NCBI GenBank assembly: GCA_030267565.1
Contig: BRXU01000030.1
Location: 124,001-188,000 of the forward strand
Reading direction: 5' to 3'
DNA: 64,000 nucleotides
Source of the DNA: Pleodorina starrii
Taxonomy: Eukaryota > Chlorophyta > Chlorophyceae > Chlamydomonadales > Volvocaceae
Shown here: in pieces, positions 30,941 to 43,200 of the stretch
Layout of the letters: every line of letters starts with the position of its first letter
Position numbering within the stretch: the first letter of the stretch is position 1
Notes under the pieces: generated by a model
Database searches by the model: none
Told to the model about the DNA's origin: nothing
What the model saw: only the letters and a program-made list of their open reading frames with translations
Made by a program: the position numbers and the translations under genes

Positions 30941-33777
30941 CCTTGCGCTGTGCGTAGGGTTCGCGCACGGGCGTTGATATCCAGTTCGGATATATATGGT
31001 ATTGGCAACTAACATACTTCATGTAATCTGTCTCATCGATTTGTGTAGCCCGAGTGCGTTTCCGGACGTACTATCTAGTGTTTCGATGCCCCGGTTGCTT
31101 GAGGTCATTGGCAAAGTGCCCAGCATTTTTCTCAGGCCCATTGATCTTCCGCAGCCACCAGTATTGGTTACGTGGGTTCTTGTCAGATGTTTCGGGTGTC
31201 TCAGTGCGTCGGGGTCGAGCTTTACAAGGCCTCGCGCGGCCCGTACGGCTGCTTTCTCCTGCTTCGCAGTTTTCGGAACGGCTTGCTTGTTGATTGGCGG
31301 AGGGCTAAGTTTGCATTTGTTATGTAACTAACGTTTACGGTTCTTGACTGGAAATATTAGTTGCGGCCCCTAGCTAGCTGCCAGGCTAGCGACGGAAGAA
31401 CCCATGTATTATCTCTAATACGTACTGAACCCATGTACTATCTGCCCTGCCCGGGAAGTGCGCCCCGTGAACAAAGCGGCCGTCCGTCACGTTGGGATGT
31501 CCGGCTGAACAGGTTGGCTCCTGTCCACTCAATACCGTTATTATATTCCCACCCCGCATCCTAGGGATTTGGGAGAGTTATGTAGGCGGGGTGCGAGTCG
31601 GAAGAGACGTAGTACGAGGGCTACGTGGAAGAGACTGAGTTGAGGGCTACGGACTCGGGAGTGTAGGATAGGCATGCGAACTGGAAGAGACTAAGTTAAG
31701 CAAGGGTCCTGTCGTACATCTACTTATTACACGGGAGACCCAAATGGGGGCAACAGCTCTTCATCAGCAGCTCTTGACAGCGGATCTCGCTCGACAGCCA
31801 TGACTTGGATCCGTCCCTGGTGGAACCCGTACGGTCCAGCGGCCTTCCCAACCGCAACCTCGCCGCGTGCCATCCTGAGTTGGACCGCTGATGATCTGGT
31901 CGCTGCATGGTGGGACGTACTCCGCCGCCTGCCGATAGATGAACTGCACGAAGCAGCAGCCCTTGCCCGGCGGGATTTTGGTGTAGATGATCTCGCCGTA
32001 CCGCCCAATCACGCTACGCAGCTGGTCCTCCGTCGTCACCCCCGACGCCAGCCCGCCGACGAAGAGCGTCGATCGTGTTGTGCAGGACGCTGCTGCTGTT
32101 CCTGGAGGGGCAGTCGATCGTGTTGTGCGGGTCGGCACTACTGCCCATCATCGATGCCGCCACTGCTGCCGCCGCCGACGGAAGGCAAGCTGCCAGCGCC
32201 GCCGGCGCCCGGTGTGCGGCTGCCGCCGCCCGGCACCGTGGGCCCTCAGCTAATGCAGCGCATCGATGGTGGTGGCGACGGAAACACGGATGGACGGGGC
32301 GGGAGAAGATGTAGACGCCGGCCTTGTCGTCCACGACGGCGCGGTCTCACTCCACTTCGGAGCCGAAGCGCACAGTCATGGGGTCGGTCATCATCTGCGT
32401 TGGCGCCAGGGACAGAAACATACGGTACTCTGACCTTCACGCTTTGCGGCACCCGGGCGGTGTTCTGGGAGTGTGCCGCTGCTGGCACTTCCGCTGGTGG
32501 CGCCGCCGCCACTGACGCTTCGGCTCTTATGAGACCCGGCCGTCGCGGTCGAACCTGGGCCGCTTGGCAAAGGTCCTGCCTGATGGACACTGCTTTCCAA
32601 TCAACGTCTTGATTGCCACGTTATGTTTCCCTTCGTGTTTCTGGCTGCCAGCCAGCAAGCAAAATCTGGGTCAGACCCGGCACCGAGCCGCACTCACGTA
32701 CTGAAATGAACTGCTTCTTCCTGAAGTCATTAGTTCCGCACCAGGGCCCTTCGTATTAGCCGCGAGGGGCGGGGGGTGCCATGGCTGGTTATTATTTGTT
32801 TACAAGGAGGTTCCTGCAGGAACGAAGATTTGACTCGCACTCGCTCCTTGTAAACCGGAAAGAGGCAAACCAAGAGCTACCGTACCCGCCAAACCCAAAC
32901 CGTCAAAAGAAGGCCAGAATAAAGACGAACTGGCGACGGAGACTCATAAACACAACCGTAGCACATGCAAGGACGATTTGTCGAGCGCATGCCGAGGGTG
33001 TTTTAATAGTAGGCCAGCAGGGTCTGATAGACCCCATGGGCGTACGTCTGTGGACGTTCCTAATCACAACAACAGTATCACGAGCGTTCGATCGGTGTGA
33101 TGAAAGGGCGAGGACCATCCTTCGAGAAGGGAAAGAAATAATGGGCTTGCCAGTTGTGAACCTCTCATGCCAACCTGCAGACCGGCCCTTCACGCAAGGC
33201 CGGCACATCCGAGGGGAAGTTCCACAACAACAGGGTTCCGTAGCCGAAACCGACAGTGATCGGTCTAAGCAATGCAAAATCGCACATATCGTGCACACAA
33301 ACGCGCACGCACCCGCGCTTAGCTCGATGACTCATGGGTCTTTCACAGGTCCTCCGTCCTGGACCACGCCCCCACGCCGGCCGCACGCCTGCTAGCTACC
33401 CCACGCGCACTCGGCTAACAACAAAACCTGCCTCTCCAACAAATAATTTTCCCACACTGTCACAAGAACCAAAGGGGTATCCTTCATTGCGAGCCAAAGG
33501 TGCCGACGGCGAAGGGTGAGGCGGAGTAATAGGTGGAGTACGGCTCGTCCACGCACATGCCGCCGCCCGACACGCCGACGTGGGGGCAGTGGACCGCCGG
33601 CGCAACGGCCAAGAGCGCGGCGTGCCAGTAGCGGCACAGCACGGTATTCGACTGTATGCGCAACGTATTGACCAATGGGACGGTCGACAGGAAGTCCATG
33701 CAGGTCTGCATGTCGGTGTACTGCTGCAGGGGGGGCAACCTGCAGTAGTTGAGGGCGGCCTGGCAGACGATGTTCTT
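30941..33777. repeat. Block B': second copy of the 2.8-kb duplication
   Basis: Copy of 23172-26008. Here the sequence continues past GATGTTCTT into the rest of exon 4 of the secreted-protein gene, so this copy keeps the original downstream context. Confidence 0.93.
31729..32429 (-). pseudogene. Decayed RBP45/47-type RNA-binding protein gene, copy 2
   Basis: Block B' copy of 23960-24660 with the same RNP motifs, the same in-frame TGA and the same frameshift. The decay therefore preceded the duplication. Confidence 0.65.
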
Positions 33778-35419
33778 GAGCAAGGTGGGGAAACTGGGAA
33801 CCGCGGCGATCACGTCGTCCAGACCGAGGGCAGACGTATACTCGGCGAAGCGGTCAATGGTGAAGTCTGCGGCGACGATACGGCTGTAGTTGTCGAATCG
33901 GAACCTGCACAGAAGAGTGGGAGAGTGGAACCAGGCGCGATATATATCGACATGGAAAAGTGAGGGGGAAAGGTAGCGAGAGGATTACAGAGGTGGGGAG
34001 GGAGACAGCGGGTACGAACGTGAATGGGGGAGGTGGGAGAAAGAGGCACGAAGCGCGAGGCGCGGCGAGCGAGGGGTTGGGTTCGTAAGGGTTGACAGCA
34101 AACCCCCCGCGGGGCTCAGGGGTTCAGGCGTCGCATCCGCGTGAGTCGCGATGGTGGCAGCGCTGCTGGGGTGATATTCGCAACGCGGTTTTGCGAGGGT
34201 GGCGGAAAAAAGGTTGGAGGAGGACACACGGCTTGGGCTTGCCCTTAATGGGTGCGTGGTGACAAATTGGGTGCTTGCGCCAGACCGCTGTGGCATGGTA
34301 CGGCGGCGAGCTTGGTTTCGGAGCCGGCATTGACTGGACTGGTCAGTCAGCAGGAACTTGCATGCCGCGCACAACTACTGGACGTACGGGTGAGGTCGGG
34401 ACGGCAAATCCAAGCAGCCATGTGACAGGTAACTAACAACGAACCCAGTATGCAGCTATCTGCGCACGCACCACTGTTCGAAGGTGAGGTTGGTGGTGGT
34501 TCCGGTGACGGCGTTCAGGTAGACGTAGTCGATGGTTGCCACGGCGATGGGGCGCGAGGCGGTGAAGCGCCGCATGGCGTACGACAGCGGCACGACGAGA
34601 TACGCCGGCCTGCGGGGCGCAACGGGGCGGGCGGTCGTTCGGGTACGCACGGTGGCAAGGAGCAATGGCAGGCCGGGGGCGGCAAGCCTGGCCATCTGGG
34701 TGGAAGTAGCACTGGAAGATGCGCTGGATGGATTGTTGCACGACCTGCTATTCATGGCCTGCGAACGGACGCAGTCTCTCACACACACGCACACCGGCAG
34801 CTTGCTGACGTGTATCATCAGCTGTAGCTAGGTCGCACACACCTAGCCGCGCACAGCCCCTTCTACGGAAATTACTAGAAATAAACAGCCGACTGCTAGC
34901 GGACAGTAATCGTTCGTGGAATTATGTCGTCCAGAAAACTCACCCGGTGGGGTTGGCGTACATATACGAGTACTCAATGACCATCTCCAGTCCGGTGAAC
35001 GTGCCCACAGGCTCCACTCGGAGCGTAATGTTTGGATCAATGATTCCGGTGTAGAGCACCGTGGCGGCGGGGATGCTCGACCTGAGTCAAGGGTCGCGAG
35101 GATGAATGGCTGTACGTACTTACTTTGTTGCCAGTTCGATGAGTCCACACGCCAGGCGCGCAGCCCAACAGTTCAACAGCCCAACGAAATGCAGGAGGAC
35201 AAACCTTGTAACATTATCGACGATGGCGCGGTTCCACTCGGCTACAGTGAGTTCAGCGCACTTCCGCCATTGCGGCTGGGACGTCAGCTCCCGCTGCTGG
35301 CAGAGCCGGTTAAAAGTCGGCGGTGGCTTGCTGGACGCGCTTACTAGACATGGATACGAAAGTGCTGCCAACAGTGTCAAGGCGAACAGCGACCGAACTG
35401 CAATAGCCGAGGCAGCCAT
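33484..35419 (-). CDS. Secreted or lumenal protein with a signal peptide, 4 exons (family not recognised)
   Basis: Exons on the minus strand: 35205-35419, 34944-35081, 34472-34744, 33484-33904. They total 1047 nt (348 aa), with all junction phases consistent. Residues 1-28 form a classical signal peptide (hydrophobic FALTLLAALSYPCLV, then a likely cut after VSA). The mature part has many Cys residues, three N-glycosylation sequons (NVT, NIT, NLT) and a Cys/His-rich C-terminus with CRYWHAALLAVAP and HCPHVGVSGGGMC. No transmembrane segment follows. It is probably an extracellular-matrix or periplasmic glycoprotein. I do not recognise a named domain. Its last exon is duplicated at 25715-26008. 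Confidence 0.75.
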
Positions 35420-37239
35420 CTTGATGCAGGCCGCGGTTGGAATAGGCCGAGGCCAGAGGGCTTTCCGTCGACCAGCGGATAATTGTGCTACACGGACTCA
35501 CGTCGCCAGATTCAGTTATTACCTCAATCAAGGCGCGGGGCGGCTTCTTATCTCAATTCCAGGAACGTACGACAACTTGTCGTCATTACTGGGAGGAGCA
35601 GCGCCGTATTATGGATCACAATTGTTTTATTTTATTTTATTTCATAATTTATTCTGTTTCGTCATGCAGCGATGATGGCTGGACTTGATGCTGGGCCGTC
35701 GGCAGCCAGAATATCAACCGCCGTGCGTGCGACGGCGTGCGTGGACTAGCAGTCCGTATGCATGGCGTAGTATAGTGACGTACAGGTGGTGGTGACCTGT
35801 ATGTGGCATTACAGTTGGCATAACCAGAAGAATGACTTCAGAACTGAGAAAGGGGCCCAGAAGCCACTGTGACGATAGATACTGAGGAGCAGATTTCCCG
35901 GATGCGTGCGCACCTTCCGGTTCCGAGCGCAATGATTCAGACTCACATTTTGCTATCGTAAATAATCTAAATTTTGAGCTTGGGAAAGTATGGTGTATTA
36001 TATTATATTTATCGGCGCATCCCGGCTGACGTGTTCGGCTGATCGCGGTGATGATGCCGTCAAGGGAATCATATATTTAACCTTGCACACGGAATTTTTC
36101 CCGCATCCGCGACGCCGTTAGGGAAATTAATCCCGTATACGAACGTTTTCCCGCACATCCCAATGACCGAGGAAGTTGTGTTAGGAGGGTTGCAAAGATT
36201 AGGAATTATGGTATGGTATCGGTCAGGCTGAAATTAGAATTGGAACCCCGGACCGACGACCTTGTGAGCTAGTGGGTCACCAGGGTCCTAAACCTAATTA
36301 GGATTATGACCTTGGTGAGCCACTAGCTCACCGGTTTCCTAGCTACCGCCAGCCGCGCACCTAAAGCTTTAGATATTTTAAACATAAAAGTTAATTCCAT
36401 TTGAAAGGATTAGACCGAAGTCATGCCAATTAGCCGAAGGCTTGCCCTTGACCGGCGAGGTTTAGGATTAGGACCCGTGTAGCCGTCAGGATTAGGATTA
36501 GGACCCCACCAGGACAGGTCAGGATTAGGATTAAAGACCCTGCAAGGACCGGTCAGGATTAAAGGATTGCTGACCGGTACCCACCCCCGTTCTCATCATT
36601 GCATGAACCATGTAAAAGGACAACTGAAAGGGTGGTGCGCCCTCTTGAGCGGGGGATGCCGCTCCAAGGTTGTCGGCGCGGCGGCCCTCCCTTTGTCAGA
36701 TCTAGTCAAAGCAAGCCTTATCAGCATGAAAGGAGCTTGCTTTGTTGAACATAACTTTCCCGGTCGTTGGATGGATGGATGGATGTTACAAGCTTCAGTG
36801 AGCTCGTACGGCTCAAACGAACCCGGAGGCTCATGAACCGCTTCAGCCGCGCAGAAAAAGATAAAGCCCGACAACCCGGCTGCGAGCGAGACGGTACCGC
36901 GAGCGTTTCAACAACCCTTGGACGTACCGCTCGCAACGTCCGCACCGGAGCCGGTAGTGGCAATGTTGAGGTATCTAGCGAGCGAGATAACCCGCCGTAT
37001 GAGAGGCTCACCTCCCCGTTCGCGCCAAGATCCCCGGTCGTTGGGATGGGGGAAACGTTCCGTACACGGGATGAATTCCGTTGACGGCATCTGGATTACG
37101 CGGTGCAAGTCTGGGGCGTTTTTTGCGTTTTTTGGACGAGCGTTTTTGTACGCCTTCGACCGCCCCCGCAAAAAGAACGAAGCGGTTTCACAACCCACCT
37201 GTCCTTTCAGAATACTTTCCAAAATCAAAATTGTTAGAT
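35420..37239. other. Intergenic, repeat-rich, no gene recognised
   Basis: Contains AT-rich DNA, a hairpin at 36264-36331, AGGATTAGGATTA-type repeats at about 36460-36560 and a short GGAT run near 36770. Open frames here show no motif. Confidence 0.5.
36264..36331. repeat. Imperfect 68-bp hairpin
   Basis: The left arm GTGAGCTAGTGGGTCACC and right arm GGTGAGCCACTAGCTCAC are inverted copies around an AACCTAATTAGGAT loop. The structure could be a MITE relic. Confidence 0.7.
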
Positions 37240-40200
37240 ATGCAGGCTTCAGGTTCATGGGGTAGGTCCTGTGTAACCCAAGGACAAAGGGTTCCGGCTT
37301 GCGTTGGTCGCCTGTCAGGGCGCCGTGACGCCCACAAATGTGGTTTTACCTTGGCGCCTCATCACATAAATCCTTTGCGGGAAGCAACCCTAACTCTGTG
37401 CTCGCGCACCGTTCCGGAAAGCTTGCTTTCGCGCGAGGAGGGTAACACCTCGGAGCGCTCCGCCCAGGATGGGGCCCGCTTCGTGCCTGCACTGCCTGAC
37501 GGCTTGCTTTCGCGCGAGGATGGCGACGACTCGGAGCGCGAGTCATACCCTCGGCAGTTTAACTGGTTCCAGCAGTGGTACCCGGTTGCTGCCCTTGACG
37601 CGCTGGACCCCACGAGGCCGCACGCATTCACCCTGCTGGTGAGTGAGTGTGCGACGCATCCTGCGGGGATGTTCCCTTCGCCTGTCGCCTTCGGAGCTAC
37701 GTTAAGCAGTAATCCCTTTCTCCCCGACCTTATCCTCTTCCTCCCTCCCCCCTCTGCCCTCAGGGCCAGGACCTGGTTCTGTGGCGGGACGGCACCGGAA
37801 GCTGGAGGGCGTTCAAGGATGCGTGCCCGCACAGGTAGGTGGAGGGACAGGGGCGTACGTGGAGGGACAGGGCAGATATGTGGCTGCATGCCAGCCTAGC
37901 AAGGGCTGTGGCGCGTATACCGGTATGCCTGGCTTGTGTCTCTGTGCATTGTGTGCACCTCCATGTACGACATGATGCAGCTCTTGTGTCAGGAGGGGCC
38001 AGGTCCGCAGCCTCGATGTACGGAAACCGGCCCTTGGCACCTGAACTTGCAAAACCTCCTCCCCCTAATTAGGCTCGCTCCTTTGTCCGAGGGTCGAATT
38101 GAGAAGGACGGCACCCTCATGTGCGCCTACCACGCGTGGCGCTTTGAAGGCTCCGGAGCGTGTACGGCGCTGCCGTACTGCAGGTGCGTGAGTGAGCCAG
38201 TGGTAGACATGGGAAGAGGCTGTGGCCCCGCATTACAGCGTAACGGCTGCTTTCATGCAGTGGGTTGAGATGAGATTCCGGAGCTTGATCGCAGACATGT
38301 GGATCCGGGGGTATCGTGGTGCGTGCTGGGGTCAAGGAGCCACGCAGGGGCCCAGCAGGGCACACGCCGGCGAGCTGAGGTACTGCCTTCCTCGCTCTCA
38401 GCCATAATGTGTGAAACCGGTTTAAAGGGCTACTAGCTCGTCACTGGTTTTCGACCACACGCGGTTAGTTGCCCTGCACGGCCTCTGCACGGCCTACGCA
38501 CCATTCTTTGCTCACAATATGCAAAAGTCGTTGTTGTCGGTGGATTCCTCCCCGAACTTTCCCGTCACTGCCGTCCTCAACACCGCCCTCCCCATCGTCC
38601 CGCCCTAAACGGCCTGTGCGCCCCCTGCTGCTTACCCCATCCCCAACCCCAACCCCCCCAACCCAACGCCCCTCACCCTTCGTTGCTTTCCGCAGCCCCG
38701 ACGACCCCGCACTCCGCAGTCCACGCAGTTGCGCGGTATCGTACCCCACCCTGCAGCGCGGGGGCCTTATGTGGGTGTGGGGCGAGGGGGGCCCGTCAGC
38801 AGCTGCTGCAGCAGCAGCCAAACAGCCACCGCTGCCGCCCGAGGTGCAGGTGCGGTGGTGGTGCGGGGGTGGTGGTGGTGGTGGGGGGGGGGGGGGGGGT
38901 AGGGCTCCTCGGTGGTCGGGAAGGAGAACGGCAAGGTCGCCCGCACCCCGCACCCCGCACCCCACCGCAGCGGGTTGAGGAACCTGAACCTGGTGGTGGG
39001 GAAGTAGGGTAGGGTAGGCAGCGGGTCGACAATCGGGCTTGCGACTCTCGGCGTGGATGGTCTGTCCCTGTGTGTTTCGCACTTTGGACGCGAATGTCCG
39101 CATCTCTGACGGCCGCCCAGCTGGCTGTTCCCGCATCTTCATTCCCTCATCGGGCACTCATCAGTGGCTCCCCCCCTGTCTCCTGTCTCCTGTCTTCCAC
39201 CCCGCCCCATACCGGACCCGGACCCAATCCGCCAGGCGGATGGTGCTCCCGCACCCGGGGTGACTTGTCTGGGCTGGTATCATCGAGATCTGCCGTACAG
39301 CCACACCATTTTCATCGAGAACGGTGGGTGCACAGTAGCAGCTAGGGAGTGCCCTCGGTCCCCAAGTTAGGTCCCATGTCCTCGCAGTGGCTCGCTGTGC
39401 ACCGTCCACTCCGCCTTTCTCCACCTTTACATGCCTGGGGTAGTAGCCAGGTCTTCGGCGATGGGGTCAACCACTTCCCATGTTAGGTCATGCTCGAGCC
39501 TACATGCCTCTAACCTTGATTTGCAAGGGTTTTTAGAGTGGAAGCCAGGGATCGAACTTCCGACCTGATGAGAGCCTGTACGACAGTACTGATCTCGATA
39601 CCAGTGTAATTCTTGGGCAGGCTACTCGAGCTGCTGTGCGACGCCTTTCTTAAGCATTTATGCTAGCCGTCTGTACGGCCGCTGTACGGTATTGCAACCG
39701 CCGCGTTACGTCGGTTGTGCTAGCGGGGGCTGGCCGGGAATGCCCTGGCGCACCGTACTATGCCGTATACCCACGTCGCGCCCTGCTAGGGTTTGGATGG
39801 GAATGCCGAGCCCCTGCACGTCTGTCGGTCCGGCCTCGACTGCACCACACATCAGCCGCCGTAACCTACCGTTATCCCCTCCCCGTAACCTACCGTTATC
39901 CCCTCCCCTCCCCTCCCCTAAACCCTAAACCCCTAAACCCCTAAACCCCTAAACCCCTAAACCCCTAAACCCCTAAACCCCTAAACCCCTAAACCCCTAA
40001 ACCCCTAAACCCCTAAACCCCTAAACCCCTAAACCCCTAAACCCCTAAACCCCTAAACCCCTAAACCCCTAAACCCCTAAACCCCTAAACCCCTAAACCC
40101 CTAAACCCCTAAACCCCTAAACCCCTAAACCCCTAAACCCCTAAACCCCTAAACCCCTAAACCCCTAAACCCCTAAACCCCTAAACCCCTAAACCCCTAA

Positions 40201-43200
40201 ACCCCTAAACCCCTAAACCCCTAAACCCCTAAACCCCTAAACCCCTAAACCCCTAAACCCCTAAACCCCTAAACCCCTAAACCCCTAAACCCCTAAACCC
40301 CTAAACCCCTAAACCCCTAAACCCCTAAACCCCTAAACTCCTAACCCCCTAAACCCCTAAACCCCTAAACCCCTCAACCCCTAAACCCCTAAACCCCTAA
40401 ACCCCTAAACCCCTACTCCCCTAAACCCCTAAACCCCTACTCCCCTCTACTCCCCTCTACTCCCCTCCCCTCCCCTCCCCTCCCCTCCCCTCCCCTCCCC
40501 TCCCCTCCCCTCCCCTCCCCTCCCCTCCCCTCCCCTCCCCTCCCCTCCCCTCCCCTCCCCTCCCCTCCCCTCCCCTCCCCTCCCCTCCCCTCCCCTCCCC
40601 TCCCCTCCCCTCCCCTCCCCTCCCCTCCCCTCCCCTCCCCTCCCCTCCCCTCCCCTCCCCTCCCCTCCCCTCCCCTCCCCTCCCCTCCCCTCCCCTCCCC
40701 TCCCCTCCCCTCCCCTCCCCTCCCCTCCCCTCCCCTCCCCTCCCCTCCCCTCCCCTCCCCTCCCCTCCCCTCCCCTCCCCTCCCCTCCCCTCCCCTCCCC
40801 TCCCCTCCCCTCCCCTCCCCTCCCCTCCCCTCCCCTCCCCTCCCCTCCCCTCCCCTCTCCTCCCCTCCCCTCCCCTCCCCTCCCCTCCCCTCCCCTCCCC
40901 TCCCCTCCCCTCCCCTCCCCTCCCCTCCCCTCCCCTCCCCTCCCCTCCCCTCCCCTCCCCTCCCCTCCCCTCCCCTCCCCTCCCCTCCCCTCCCCTCCCC
41001 TCCCCTCCCCTCCCCTCCCCTCCCCTCCCATCCCCTCCCCTCCCCTCCCCTCCCCTCCCCTCCCCTCCCCTCCCCTCCCCTCCCCTCCCCTCCCCTCCCC
41101 TCCCATCCCCTCCCCTCCCCTCCCATCCCCTCCCATCCCCTCCCCTCCCCTCCCCTCCCCTCCCCTCCCCTCCCCTCCCCTCCCCTCCCCTCCCCTCCCC
41201 TCCCCTCCCCTCCCCTCCCCTCCCCTCCCCTCCCCTCCCCTCCCCTCCCCTCCCCTCCCATCCCCTCCCATCCCCTACACGTGCAGCGGTGGACGCAGCC
41301 CACGTGCCAGTCAGCCACCACAACATCGCAGGTGGGGGCCTGGATGGGGTCGTGTGTAGGTGCGGCTGGGGTCTGGATAGGCGGTGTAGTGGGGGCTTGC
41401 ATGGATGCGCATTTGCATATGTGCATGTGCAGGGACGCACCAATCCGCCTCCCCATGGAGATAGCTTACCCTCTCCTCCCGACCCCTCCCCGCATCCCCC
41501 TCTCCCCCCCGCCCCATCCCCCCGGCTTCAGGCAACCGCTACAAGGACCCCGGCCCCTTCCAGCTGGAGACCGTACGACCGCCCTCCCTGGAGGAGGGAT
41601 TCCAGGTGCGATGCGAACACGTGCTGGGTGGGCCGTAGCGAGCTGTGACTGCGCGGGACCTTACCGGCCACTGCCACTGCCACTGCCACTGCCACTGCTT
41701 GAGTGTTGAGGGGGCTAGGGCAGGTCGGTTCGGGGGAACGAGGAGAGGGGGAAGCAACGAACGAGCCACCAGGGGAGCCACTGCTCCAGGGAGCCTGCGA
41801 GCCACTGCTCCAGGGAGCCTGCGAGCCACTGCTCCAGGGAGCCTGCGAGCCACTGCTCCAGGGAGCCTGCGAGCCACTGCTCCAGGGAGCCTGCGAGCCA
41901 CTGCTTCAGGGAGCCTGCGAGCCACTGCTCCAGGGAGCCTGCGAGCCACTGCTCCAGGGGGCCGGATAGGGCCCGAAGACCTGGGGAGCAGCTGGTGCCG
42001 GGCACGGTTGAGGGCCCCGCATTGGAACGCACTGAGCTGGCGGGGGGGGAGGGGGATGACTAAAGACCTTATTGGCAGCTGCCAGCTGGCATGTGCGGTA
42101 TTACCACGCACCACCCCGCCCTGGTCGGGGGCTGGGCTGCAGCGCCTGGGTGACCCCCAGACCAGTTCAGTGCGCAGCCCCCCGCAGGCCCGCCAGCCTG
42201 GTCAGTACAGCAGTACTCCAGTCCTCGGCCCAGGCCCGGGCTTGGGCCGGTGCGCGGTTGACGTCGTCGTCGCCTTCCGGCCCACCCACCTGGCAGGGCT
42301 GCCTGGGCGACACTGATGTACTCCCCCGATGTCGGAGAGATTCGAGAGCAGGCCGGCTCAATCTGCACGCCAGAAGGGGGGGGCGCGGGAAACCGTGGTC
42401 TCTGCATTGGACCCTTTCTCCATCCGACTCTTCAAATCCCCCTCCATCCCACGGCCCCACGTTCGACGCCCCCCTCCCCCGTCCCCCTCTCCTCTCCTCT
42501 CCTGGTGTTTTTTGTCCTGGCGGCTGCGCACAGCTGGTACCAATTTCGCATGGCACTGTTACAACTCCCTCTCCTCCCCTCTCCCCCCACCACCACACAC
42601 ACACATAACACACATACCGCCCCTCCTCCAGATGCTCCTGCCCAACATGAAGTCCGCCACCGTGAAGGAGGCGTACACGGAGTTTGTACCGCCGAGCCTT
42701 GTCAGGTGTGTGTGTGTGTGCGCGCGTCAAGGCGTGTGCGCGTGCGGGCGATGCGGGGGCCCCGGAGGGAGGCAGCCGGGTGACTGGAGTGTATCGGGCC
42801 TGCCTTATTCTGCTCTTTTGCGCCTGCGATCGAGCGACATTTCCCATTGTGCTGCTACTGGTGGTCTGGCTGCCTGTGCCGTATGGCGTGGTGCATGGTG
42901 TGGTGCGGTGATCTGTGAGCTGAGTCGAGAGGAGCCAGGATGGCGACTTGGCGAGTTGGGGGCGGGGCGGCAATAGCGGTGCACACCTCGACGAGCCCGT
43001 ACTGCGCGGGCTGCTGCTGGGGGTCGTGGAGGCAGCCGGGCAGTACAAATGCAGTGCGGTGCAGTGCAGCGCAGTGCAGGGCAGCGCAGCACAGCGATTG
43101 TGGGTCGGGAGAGATTGTGGTCGCCCACAGCACACCACCCTTGACAACCATAAACACCCTAAGAAGTGAAAAGCCCCCAAACCCTGAACTTTCAGCGCTC

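Larger units (their letters stand above)
39324..41286 (+). other. Intron 5 of the Rieske oxygenase gene, filled by telomere-like and CCCCT arrays
   Basis: A 1963-bp intron with a GGTGGG donor and an ACACGTGCAG acceptor. About 590 bp of ordinary sequence is followed by two simple-repeat arrays occupying nearly all the remainder. The repeats end only 12 bases before exon 6. Confidence 0.88.

Noticed and set aside
39915..41274. A real chromosome end
   Set aside because: Exons of one gene with matching phases lie on both sides of the arrays, so the repeat is interstitial unless the assembly is wrong.
40437..41456. Three long minus-strand open frames of Gly-Glu-Gly-Arg repeats (up to 339 codons)
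   Set aside because: They are the reverse complement of the CCCCT array. A 5-base unit gives the same repeat in all frames, and the region is an intron of the plus-strand gene.
41775..41963. CRISPR-like array
   Set aside because: The units are directly adjacent without unique spacers, in a eukaryotic intron.
41703..41969. Frame with LLQGACEP repeats
   Set aside because: Product of the 24-bp minisatellite inside intron 7.
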